Below, piece after piece: positions 35,281 to 47,400 of a stretch of 64,000 nucleotides of DNA (positions within the stretch are counted from its first letter, which is position 1; each line of letters begins with the position of its first letter). The stretch lies in the NCBI RefSeq assembly GCF_902459465.1, contig NC_047082.1, forward strand, positions 3,596,001-3,660,000, given 5' to 3'. The translations under genes and the position numbers were made by a program. Source of the DNA: Asterias rubens. Taxonomy: Eukaryota > Echinodermata > Asteroidea > Forcipulatida > Asteriidae. The notes below the pieces were generated by a model. It searched no databases. It was not told the DNA's origin and saw nothing but the letters and a program-made list of their open reading frames with translations.

Positions 35281-37564
35281 TTTTGTTGTAGGGCCCCGGG
35301 TATAGACGATGTGAACTGTGTCGTCACATGTTTACAAAACAGCCACAGAGTCTGGAATTCCTGCAGGCGCATTGTACCATAGAGTATGATTGTACACAGA
35401 TCAACTGAAGAAAATAACAAATCTTATGTTTTATGGAGATTGCATTGTCTGATTTTTCTCAACTTTTGATATGAAGAAAGGGGGCACATCTTAAAAACTG
35501 TACAGGTTGCTTTTGTAAATTTTGAATTTATGTGAAAATTACAAAATTTAATTTTTCCCATAGCCTGTGTGTAGTATGCCCCCTCCAGGAAACGCTTTAG
35601 AATGTACAAGGTCACCATGTAAACAAAGGTAGCATGGTCTATTGCAAGGCTGTGATGTGGTATAATCATGGGAAATGGTTTAGTTCTGATAACACGAGAC
35701 CATGACGAGACCAAGTGTGACGACCACTAAATGTGTTTTGATGCCATCGCAGATAATAAATATTAATGTGACGATGTAACGCAGGAAATAATGTTCTTGA
35801 ATGCTAATTCTCCACCAGAGTGAATGTTGGGCAGAGCTTATAATAGGGTTTTGGTAGTGGGGGAACTCTAAATTTAGAAATGATATAAGATTGGTGACAC
35901 CTAGATTCTAGAAGTGAGATGATGTAATGTTCAACGGGGGGGGGGGGGTAAGGGTGGGAGGTCAGGAATGTTAGGGGGGGGGGCTAATACTGGACATGGG
36001 CTTACAGAGGATATGGGCCACCTGTTGAAGTGTTAACAACCATAGAGAAAGGACAATGGAACGATTTGAGAATTCTACTCTAGAGATAAAATAGTGGGAA
36101 ATCATCCTTACCCAGTGGCTTGGGAAAGTGCTTTTGTTTTTTGTGTAAAATTGGGGGTGAGACTTGTCATGATTTGTGCCACTTGTTATATGGATGTTTA
36201 CAAATACTGCTGGGAATTCTTCCTCACATTACATTTATCTGGGGGAATGAAATTGCTCTATTTTTAAGTTGTTAAAGTGAAATTATACAACTTACCGTTA
36301 ATCATCAAAAAGAGCAATAGTCATAAAATCAATAAACCACGCAAATTTGTGCAAGTAAAATGTATCACGATAAAAGTGACAAAATGGAATTGTGAGATCA
36401 TCAATCACAGTTCAAGAAGTCCAACCGAAGTTGTACATAATATATGAATTAACAGAAGTATAGTGAAAATTACAATAACAGTTTTAGAAAAAGCAAACAT
36501 TTATGGAAAGACAATTTTTAAGAACAATTAAAAAAACATCGTAAAAAATTAATGTCACTTGGATCTTGCCACGCTATAACAAGATTTCCAATGCATACGG
36601 GTAAGCTCCATTAAGTTTTCCCGTGTTTTGTCTGAAAAAACTCGGAATGTATCCCCCTTCTTTTTCAGCTCGAGGGTGTTTTTATATTGACATCCTTGTT
36701 GAACTATTTCTACCTCCTAGGTTGAATCGTAGAGCTAGGGTTGAATCAACAAACTGGATGAGCAGTAATCCTGCAGTCAGCAACAAACTGGCTGGCGGTT
36801 TTTAAATAATAATTATCACATGGAACTAGTAGGTTTTAACAATGTTAAACCATGGTAAAACCCACAAAATGTTTTCATATACTGTGCACGAAGATTCAAT
36901 TATAGATTAGAGTCCACTGTTTGGAAAAGGAGATAACAGGCAAGGCTGTATAACTCCGGCCTCTTTTTTCACTGGATGTTTAGTCATTCCTCCTAATTAT
37001 AAGGGTTACACAATAGACTGACGGTCATAATGAACGGCTGTGGTCCTAAATGTTTTTTGATGAAATTACAAACAGCACTTATACATCTGGAAGCACACAA
37101 AATTATGCAACAAAATTAATGTGGTTTTTGTTCACAGGTTTGTTATTTTATGCATGTTGGGATACATCAAGTGAAAATACTGGTCTTCGACAATAATTAC
37201 CAAATGTGTCCAGTTTAAAAAATAATTGTTTTTTTGTAGACCATGGATGGTATATCTCCATGGTTAGCGATGGAGGAAGAAATAGGAGGTAGACTGGTTC
37301 ATCACAACCAGCCTTGTACACCATAGTGTGAAGCGATATGTAGAAGAAAAGCAGGTTGTGTGTTCCCCATTTATTTCTCCTCCATGCAACAACTATTTTC
37401 ATTCCACATACCACCAGTGGCCCAAGGTCCCTTGCGGTCATCACTAATTAAGTTCGTGCATGCGCGAGAGTATTTTTCGGCCAAAAACACGCCCATTTTA
37501 TGTAAATTGCCCACGTTCGTCCTAGGAAAAAAAAAACACGGCCGCCACGGCCGGGTCTCAATCA

Positions 37565-38107
37565 CAACTGTACATACGCCACCAACGATGATTTTCATTC
37601 AGTCCTTAGTTTGTCGTAAAATGTTGATTACATGCTCGGGAGACTGATACGGTTTGCATTTTGTCCTTAGCTTTGACAACCGCCCTAAACATTTTGTAAT
37701 AGTTAGTTTGATTTTCGTTTTCAACGATAGCCGATTGATGAGTTGTCTTTATTGTTACTGTGTTAGTATTCGTCCCTATTTGACTTTGTACTGGTTGTGT
37801 TTGTTCTTTTTAAGGATTCATTCTTTTAGCGTTTGGCTGCCTTTGTTTTGTTTTTATTTTATATTTGATTGCGTTTTGTTTTATTAGTTTGATTCAGAGT
37901 TCCTCTTGTTAAAAACAAGTGTTTGATTGTTGCTGGGCTATAAAGCTTGATTTGGGAATTGTTCATTGTTTAAAAACAGTTTGCTTTGATTGTTGTTGAG
38001 TTTTGTTGAGTTTCGACGTTGTGTTTGTTGAACAACTTCTTTCTTTGATTACTGTTTTGTCCTTTAGTTTATAAATTTGTTAGTTTTGGCCCTTTTGGCC
38101 GCCCATA
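37565..38107 (-). repeat. Right terminal inverted repeat of foldback element
   Basis: Reverse complement of the left arm with scattered substitutions and small indels. Open frames in both arms (for example MHFVLSFDNRP...) are mirror copies of each other and arise from the repeat, not from a gene. Confidence 0.9.
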
Positions 38108-38438
38108 TGGAAATGCTGGTACACAGCATGTTGTTTCAAAATTATGATCAAAAACAGAAAAAGGAAATTTCTTATTTTCTCGTTCATAAAGTTAAAATAA
38201 ATAACAGATTGTTTGTAAAAGTGCTTATTCTTCAATAATTTCTTGTTTATTTTTTAATTGAGCTATGTTTTTTGGGTATTATGTAAAAAATCGATAAGAT
38301 TCAACTTCTATAACTAGACTGGCACAAGTCCACCTCTCGCGCTCTCTACTGTGAGCAGCAATTTATGAGTTAGCCAGCACAGCGTTACGCGTAGTGCAAC
38401 TGTAGTTTTCTTTCCTGTTTTTCCGTTTATTTAATAAA

Positions 38439-41400
38439 ATGGCTACACATTTAATCAAGAATTGCCGGACATCTGCTTTATCACATTTTCTGGGATTATC
38501 AAGTGGAGCCCGTAAGTAAACAGTGGATTATTTGAAGTGTTAAAAGTAATACACAAATCGTTGGGGCGATTTAATGGTTTTGAACTCGCTACACTACAAT
38601 GTTATTTATTAAGTTCATGGACAATTCGCCCCATCCAGTTACTTGGTCTTTCTGGTTTGGACTTTTGAGTTTTTGGTGGTAAATAAACAATAATTAACAA
38701 GCTATGCACTATGCAAAAACTGCTACAATTGAATAGGAATCAACTTTGTTGAAGTTGAACGATGAAATAAACTGGTATTATAAGTAACATGTATAATCTA
38801 TTCTAATCTATAAAGTCGGTTACTTAAATTAAAATAAAACAAAAAGTAGAGTTTTATAGAGACACTCCTTTTTGGGTAAAAAAAATATAGTTTTAAAAAA
38901 AAATGGTGTCATTATGGAGAATTTTCAGCGGTCAAGACCACCACCCAAAAATGTCAATTTTTAATGATTTTGACACTATACATTTATGTAAAAGGACAGG
39001 TAAGGTGTAAAAACTGTAAGGTAGCCCCATAAATCGGTCCAGTCCACTCCATATCCTTGGCGGCGTGTTGGCGGCACTCTGGACTTGTTGTCGGCGTTGT
39101 TGGCTTTTAGTAGGACCCTAAAAATCAAATGAATTTTGAGTGTGAATTTTCTCAACTACTACTCCTTTTTACCGCTACACTACTAATGTCGATTGTCCTT
39201 AACCGTGCGCGTATTTTTTTCCCAGGATAAACGTGGCGAATTATCTGCACACGTTCATCCTGGAAAGAAAAAAACACTCGATCCGTGCTTTGTCTACAAA
39301 CATATGGACACGCGTCTGGGAACTATTCTTTGTAGTTCCCAGCTCGTGTCCATTACTATTCAGTGCTCAGCAAGCTATTGTGCTAACAAGCTTTTTGAAA
39401 TTTGGCCCTGATCGTTGCAATTTTCTTATTATCTCAATTTTTTTGTACTTGTAGATGGAGTCCGAGCTTTGAGTACATCAGTCGTTAGAGATGTTAATGT
39501 GACAACAAAGAGTAAGAAAACATTGTCTAAGAATGGACGTAAGAACATTGTTCTCGTTGAAGGAGTCAGGACTCCATTCCTCATGTCAGGAACAGAGTAA
39601 GTTTAACTTAAGACTTTAAGACTTAGTAACAGATTTTTTTATACATTCTTTTTTTTATACATTGTTGTAGCCATGGTGGGCAGTGCTGGTTGTGCCTGCC
39701 CAGGACTCACAATTTTTGCCCAGCACTCTGAGCAAAATGCACTGTGTCTTCCAGCACAGGGTTCCCCTAGAATAAACCAAAATGGTGTCCACTGTGCATT
39801 GATCTGAGACACAGCTTATAATAAGGAATATAAAATGCAGAGAGAAAGAACACAGTCAAAGGGCCATTCAACTTATTGCATTGCTTGATCCATAACACAA
39901 ACAGTTCGGAAACCTGGCAGCATGGTGGATTTAAAAAATAAATTGATTTATAGCCCACCACCAAAATTGGTCATAGCTACAATGTACAACCCTGCTTAGC
40001 CAAATGAAAAAATCACACGGGATAATTTGGATGTAACAAAATATTTAAATCCATATAAAAAGCTCATGTCAAGTACAGCAGTTTAAGGAAATTAGCTAAT
40101 AAGATATTAAGCAAATTAGCTAATAAGGTGGTAAGCAAAACAGCTTAAAAGAAATCAAAAGACTAAAACTATTTTAAAATCTGTTCTTAAACAGAGCTTA
40201 TTGTAAACAAACAAAAACAGAGGAGGTAATGTAAGCAATAGAAGCCATTTCATTTGAAATGAAGAATGCTGAATACATTTTCTTCTTTAAAACATTAAAA
40301 CTTTACAAAGATTTTATTTTTATCAACAGTTACAAAGATCTGATGCCTCATGACTTGGCAAGAGCAGCCATGCAGTAAGTACTTGTAATATTATTACTGA
40401 ACATTGCACATAAGCTTGGGCGATATCGATTTATTTTATTCACGATATATCGCCGACAATATATCGCGATATTCGATATAATCGCGATTAATTAAAATTG
40501 ACATCATCAGTCTTAAAACTCCAAGTGAAAGTTGTAGAAGAGACAGTCCTAGCATAAGAGAGGTGTTCTAATGACCTATTCTTCTGGTTTTACTCCAAAC
40601 CTATGGGGTGCAAGATGTCTCAGCTAGCAAATACATCGCGATATTTAATCGATAAATCGCGATTATCGCGATATATTGCGTTTTTCTGCGATATATCGAT
40701 ATTTCGATTAAAACCAAATCCATCCGATATCGCGATATTCAATAATATTGTGATATCGCCCAAGCTTAATTGCACATGAGTTAGCCATAATGTGGCTTCC
40801 CTTATCTGTCTTGTTACGATTTTAGTTTATTTGGATATACATTCTCAACGCTCTCTTATTAGAGCCAAATGAGAAGAGAAAAGACAATGAAGACATAACC
40901 ATAATAATAACTTTTCTTGAAAAGTAACCGTTGCCGCAAATTGTGTATTTCTATAGAACTGCCACTACACACATCGGTTATTATTGATTTTAAATTATGC
41001 CACTGATGTAAATGCTTAGAGTGGAAGTGTTTGTCCCTAAATCTTTGAATGGATAAACAAATTACTAAAATATTTTGAAATATCTAATGTCATTTGTTTG
41101 TTTGTTTGTTACTTGACAGGGGGTTAATCGACAAGACAAACCTCCCCAGAGGTATGTAAAACATGTTGTGGTACTCTTTTTTTTGTAATTGTCTTCTTAT
41201 CTTCTTCATCCTAAAGGGTTTTGAAACCTTTTTAAATCAAGTTTTTGGCCATGATGACATGAATTCCTACTCACTGTGAATGAAGATGTTTGTAATAAAA
41301 TTTACCTGTAGAAGTTTCAGGTTCATTAGTTGTCAAGTTGTTGAGAAAAAAAAAGTGAAAAACTCTGTGCAACGTTTTCAGGAGAGTTGCGTAAATCCGT

Positions 41401-44400
41401 TGTACATGCTATATAAAATTTGTCTCACTGAGACAAAATTACCCAAACCATTTAATCACCAAAATCTTTACAGGAGACCAACCATATCAATCTTATCTAA
41501 TATTTGGGTATTACATGTAGGTTACCATAGAGTTGAATATATACATGTAACGACTGATTTGTGCCAGAATATCTAAGGATATTAATTTTGGTTTTACCGA
41601 TCCACCGATGTGTGTTTAACACTGTATACTCAGTACTTTTCCCAGTTCTGTGAAAAAAAATCACAGGCAGACAACTTGGGTGGGATTCAAACCCATGACA
41701 TTTGCAACCTAGAGCAGTGTCTTACCAACTAGACCGTCGAGATTGCCCGGTAGCTAGAGGCAGTTCGAATCCTATGTTTTGGCAGCGGGTACCTCTAGAA
41801 TTGCAAGGGTCGTGGGTTCGAATCCCACTCGAGTAACATGCCTGTGATATTTTTTCACAGGACTCGGGAAAGTACTGAGTATACAGTGCTAACACACATC
41901 GGTGTATGGGTAAAAACCAAAATTAATATTCTTTATCCCCGATGCAAATTTAACATCTATTATATCGTTGCGGTACCCGCTGCCAAAACATAGGATTCGA
42001 ACTGCCTCTAGCTGCCGGGCAACCTCGGTAGTCTAGTTGGTAAGACACTGCTCTAGAATTGCAAGGGTCGTGGGTTCGAATCCCACCCGAGTAACATGCC
42101 TGTGATATTTGTTCACAGGACTCGGGAAAGTACTGAGTATACAGTGCTAACACACATCGGTGTATGGGTAAAAACCAAAATTAATATTCTTTATCCCTAA
42201 TGCAAATTTAACAGTTATTAAATCGTTGCGGTAACTGCTGCTAAACTATAGGATTCCAATATTAATACTTTGTACCCATTAATGTTTTTTTGTGTTGTTT
42301 TGTTTCTAGATGCTGTTGATCATATCATCTATGGTAACGTCATTCAAGAAGTAAAGACGAGTAATATTGCAAGAGAAGCTGCCCTAGGCGCTGGGTTCTC
42401 CAATAAGATTCCCTGCCACACCGTCACGCTGGCCTGTATCTCATCTAATGTGGCTATAACTAGCGGTAAGTAAGACTGCTAGAATGGATGCAGTCGATTA
42501 GCTTCCTGGGTCCAATTTCATGGAGCTGCTTAAAGGCAGTGGACACTATTGGTAATTACTCAGCATAATTATTAGCATAAAACCTTTCTTGATTTTGAGT
42601 AATGGGGAGAGGTTGATAGTATAAAACATTGTGAGAAACGGCTCCCTCTGAAGTGACATAGTTTTCGTGAAAGAAGTAATTTTCCCGGATTTGATCTCGA
42701 GACCTCAGATTTAGAATTTGAGGTCTCGAAATCAACCATCTAAAAGCACACAACTTCGTGTGACAAGGGTGTTTTTTCTTTCTTGATTATCTCGCAACTT
42801 CAATGACCAATTGAGCTCAAATTTTCACAGGTTTGATATTTTATGCATACGTTCAGATACACCAAGTGAGAAGACTGGTCTTTGACAATTACCAATAGTG
42901 TCCACGACCTTTAAAGTATTGCAATAATGTTCCATTATAAACAGGGTGCTCAAGCAGAAAATTGGGGCTTAAGGACCCTTTTTGCTTGCTTACCGTTTTA
43001 AGCAAAAACCCTGCTTTAGCAAGGCCATGAAATGAAAAATTTGCTAGGCGTGCCTGTTTAGCACAAAATCGACCGTTAAGCAGCTCCATGAAATCGGCCG
43101 GAGCAACTACTTTAGCTTTAAGTAGATGTTTATTAACTTCACTGTCACGAAGTGAGTCCTTAACATTTCAACTAGCTTGGGGCTTATTTATAGGGGTTCG
43201 GGGGTTTCAGTGTAGAGACAGTCATAATTTAAGATTGATTAATTGATTGATTGATTGATTGTCTTTTTCTTTGTTGTAGGTATGGGCATGATCATGACAG
43301 ATCAGGGAGATTCCTTCATTGCAGGAGGGGTAGAGTTCATGTCCGATGTCCCCATACGCCACAGCAGACAAATGCGCAAATTTATGCTCACCCAGAACAG
43401 GGTAAAGTTTAGATTTTATATTTATGTTTCAGGTCTGGAATTTCATCTTTGAGAGGGCAAGGCCATTTTCATTTTCAAAAGGGCACAATTCCAGTGTAGA
43501 ACATAATTTATGTCACAGGTTTCCGGGACTAATTTAGTTGTGTCTACTTCTTTTTTTTTCTTTTTTTTCTTTTTTTTTTTTGGGGGGGGTTACTGTGCCT
43601 TGAACACCCAGTATGGTGGATATGTGTGCTTACAAGTCTAATATTTTTATGAATATTATTATTTATTATTAAATGCGCTTGCATTATCATTTAGCATTGA
43701 TTGTTTATTCCTCGTTGTAGGCCAAGACCACTGGAGCTAAGCTGTCACTTGCTGCTAAGCATCTTAGCTTAAAAGCTTTGGCACCTGAGGTAACTATAAT
43801 TTATATCCAAAACTTTTTGTTTGTAAACTCTGTAGTGTGCCATGGCTGAGTGGTTTAGAGCATCGAAGTTAAGTTCTGTTGGTTAAGTCATCGGAGTGTG
43901 GGTTCGAATCCTGGTCATGACACTTGGGTCCTTTAGCAAGATGCTTTACTATAATTGCTTCTCTTCACCCAGGGGTATAAATGGGTACCTTCTAGGGTAG
44001 AGGTTGATAGTGTGTATGAAAAAGCCACTGGAGCGCCGTGGCAGCTCGGGGCTGTATACGCCCCAGGGAGCTGAGAAAGATTAAAGGAATGTTATTGGCC
44101 AAACAACCAGGGCACTAATGCAAAGGGCATTGAGAAGTTATCGTGAATAGACCCTATATAATAACTAGTTATTATTTATTATTATTTCCTTCTTATCACA
44201 GTTGAGAAATGCTATCATTGTGCTTTCAATGTTGAACTATCTCTGGGTGATAAATTTCGAAGTTATAATAATAATAACCCGTTTTTATATAGCGCTTTTC
44301 ACACCCGGAGGGAGCCCAAAGCGCTTCACATTATTACCCCTGCAGCCGATTTCACGAAACGCTAGGACTAATCCTATCTGGAGTTGGGACGAGTAACCCA

Positions 44401-47400
44401 TCCTAACTTAGGATGGATTGAATGTGTCCTACGTCTTGGGATAGGGAACTTAACTCTCTCTAAGTCCTAAGATGAATCCTAAGTAAGGAAGAGTTTGGAG
44501 AAATCGACGGCTGGTCACTGGGCCTTACTTCACTCCATAAACCATCTCAGCTCCCTGGTGGGGAGTATGGGGAGATACAACGGAGTTATAAAGAATTCTT
44601 TTCCTATTCATGTCTGTTTTCAGTTACCTGCAGTAGCAGAGTTTTCTACGAATGAGACCATGGGGCATTCTGGGGATAGACTTGCTGCGGCATTCAACAT
44701 ATCTAGGATAGAACAGGTAAGAAGGGCACCCACATGCCTCAAAACACTTGAAATTGTTTTGAAAGTTTAAAAATTGTTTCCTCCAATCAAAATGATAAAG
44801 ATGTACTTGGATGTTATATAAAACAAATAATGAATGTTTAATTTGTGCAATAGTGCGAATATTCTCATTTGTTGAAAGATGGACTGTTCCATTCAATTCA
44901 GCTCCGCCTCGTTATTCCATCTTTCAATTCATGAAAATATTTGCACTATTGCACTCGTAAACATTTGTTATTTGTATATTATTTCTATATAAAAGAGCTG
45001 CTGTGAAAAATAAATTGTTGAATTTTGTGACCCTATTTGTTTTGCACAGGATGAGTTCAGTATGCGTTCACACAGCTTGGCGGACAAGGCATCTAAAGCC
45101 GGTTACCTTGATGATAGATTGACCTACCAGGTACCAGGGACAACTAAGATAGTAGACAACGATAACGGCATCAGAGTGTCTTCAATGGAGCAGATGGCCA
45201 AGCTGAGACCAGCGTTTATCAGACCTCATGGTACAGTCACTGCGGCAAATGCTTCATTTCTGGTGAGTACCCAACTGAGTTTTCATATAAGATTCAATCG
45301 GCCTAGTGTGCCTCTTTTATCATTTCGTTCTTTTGGTACAAAGTTTTTCTTTCTTCACACACCCTTTTTCACTTAAAATAAACTGCTTTACCTGGGCCCA
45401 ATTTCATAAAGCTGTTAAGCAGAACACTCTGCTTTAGCAAATTTCTTGCCTAGCAAGAAATGACCGAGGCACCAGTGGCAGCAATGGGAGCTGTATAGTA
45501 TTCTGGCTAAACCTTATTTTTGCTAAGCAAACATTTTTGTGCTAGGCTTTATGAAATTGGGCCCTGATCAGGTCTTTTTCTTCAGCTGCGCCATGCATCT
45601 GGAATTAATCTTAGATCTTGTCTTTGTACCACAACGTTCAAATCTCTTCTAAAAATTTATCTTATGTCACAAGTTTTCAAGGACTAATTTTGTTGTGTCT
45701 GTTTTTCTCTGTTTTGTTTGTTTTGTTTGTTTTTGGTTTTTACTGCGCCTTGAACACCCAGCAGGGTGGATATGTGCGCATAACAAGTCTTATTATTATT
45801 ATTATTATTGAATAAATCAAACGTTTGTCGGTTTTATAAATAAATTCAGAGCAGTTTTTGAATGACGTTTGATGTGTATTTGTTTGTGTAGACTGATGGA
45901 GCATCTGCCTGTTTGGTGATGACAGAAAACAAAGCTAAAGAGATGGGTTACAAACCCAAGGCATATCTGAGAGACTTTGTGTATGTAGCACAAGACCCTA
46001 AGGATCAGCTACTACTTGGGTCAGTAATCCAATCCATCCTTATTTAATTTTAATCCTTAATTCTATAATCTTCTTAAAGGCAGTGGACACTATTGTTAAT
46101 TACTCAAAATAATTTTTGGCATAAAACCTTACTTGGTGACGAGTAATGGGGAGAGGTGGATGGTATAAAACATTGTGAGAAACGGCTCCCTCTGAAGTGC
46201 CATAGTTTTAGAGAAAGACATAATTTTCCACAAATTTGATTTTGAGACCTCAGATTTAGAACTAGAGGTCTCGAAATCAACCATCTAAACACACACAACT
46301 TCGTGTGACAAGGGTGTTTTTTCCTTCCATTATTATCTCGCAAGTTCAATGACCGATTGAGCTCAATTTTTCACATGTTTGTTATTTTATGCTTATGTTG
46401 AGATACACCAAGTAAAAAGACTTGTCTTTGACAGTTACCAATAGTGTCCACTGCCTTTAAGCCAGGTTCATACTTCCTGCGCGACTCTCTTGCGAATTCG
46501 CAGCGAAAACAAAGTTGTGAAGTAAAATTCAAGTTAAATTTGCATCACATTCGCTGGATGTATAAACCAGGCTTAAATGTGTGCCCTGGTTGTGTTTGGA
46601 TTTACTGGATTTTATATGGTTCTAGCCGAGGCAAATATGTCAGACACACAAGTGACTTGACCAATGGGTTAAACCGTGGGTTGAGCAGTGGGTTGACCAA
46701 TGGGTTGACCAATGGGTTAAACAGTGGGTTGAGCAGTGGATTGAGCAGTGGGTTGACCAGTGGGTTAAACAGTGGGTTGAGCCGTGGGTTGAGCAGTGGG
46801 TTGAGCAGTGGGTTGAGCCGTGGGTTGAGCCGTGGGTTGACCAGTGGGTTGACCAGTGGGTTGAGCAGTGGGTTGAGCAGTGGGTTGACCAATGGGTTAA
46901 ACAGTGGGTTGACCAATGGGTTGAGCAGTGGGTTGAGCAGTGGGTTGACCAATGGGTTGACCAATGGGTTGAGCAGTGGGTTGAGCAGTTGGTTGACCAA
47001 TGGGTTGACAGGTGGGTAATGAAATAAAATCCATTTAATTGTTTCCTCCCTAGACCCGCTTATGGAACTCCTAAAGTCTTAGAGAAGGCTGGACTATCAT
47101 TAAGCGATATCGATGTGTTTGAATATCATGAAGCATTCGCTGGTCAGATCTTGGCTAATATGAAGGCATTAGACTCGGATTGGTTTTCACAGACCTACAT
47201 GGGACGTCAGAAGAAGGTTAGTGTGTTTCTGAGTGCGGGTTGGAGTCCCAGACGTGAAACCTGTAACCTTAAGCGAGACACTACACCCGGTTCAGACTGA
47301 CGCTCCAGAGGGTCGCGCCTAACCAAATAGATTAGGAGCGACTCTGGGTCGACCCAATTAAATTTTGGTTTTATTAAGGCAAACTTAACATAACATTTAC

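Larger units (their letters stand above)
34724..38107. mobile_element. Foldback DNA element, 3.38 kb, ~0.5 kb terminal inverted repeats
   Basis: Ends TATGGGCGGCCAAAAGGGCC and its exact inverse GGCCCTTTTGGCCGCCCATA. A TGGAAA duplication flanks it directly (34718-34723 and 38108-38113). The inverted arms run about 34724-35280 and 37565-38107, ~85-90% alike, rich in CAAA/TTTG. The 2.3 kb core has no transposase-like ORF, poly-G stretches at 35937 and 35975, and an embedded family T MITE remnant (about 37040-37213). Non-autonomous; superfamily unknown. Confidence 0.9.
34123..38438. other. Divergent promoter interval AGPAT5 / HADHB
   Basis: The two genes point away from each other across 4.3 kb, of which 3.4 kb is one foldback element (34724-38107). 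What remains is about 600 bp next to AGPAT5 and 330 bp next to HADHB. The HADHB side (38330-38438) has CpG-containing CTCTCGCGCTCTC and CGTTACGCGTAG. No TATA box is clear on either side. An SGAGCGC / poly-G context is absent. Confidence 0.5.

Noticed and set aside
46444..47019. Plus and minus frames reading NGLSSGLT / NPLLNPLV
   Set aside because: Products of a 12 bp minisatellite in HADHB intron 10; the splice-consistent gene model skips them.
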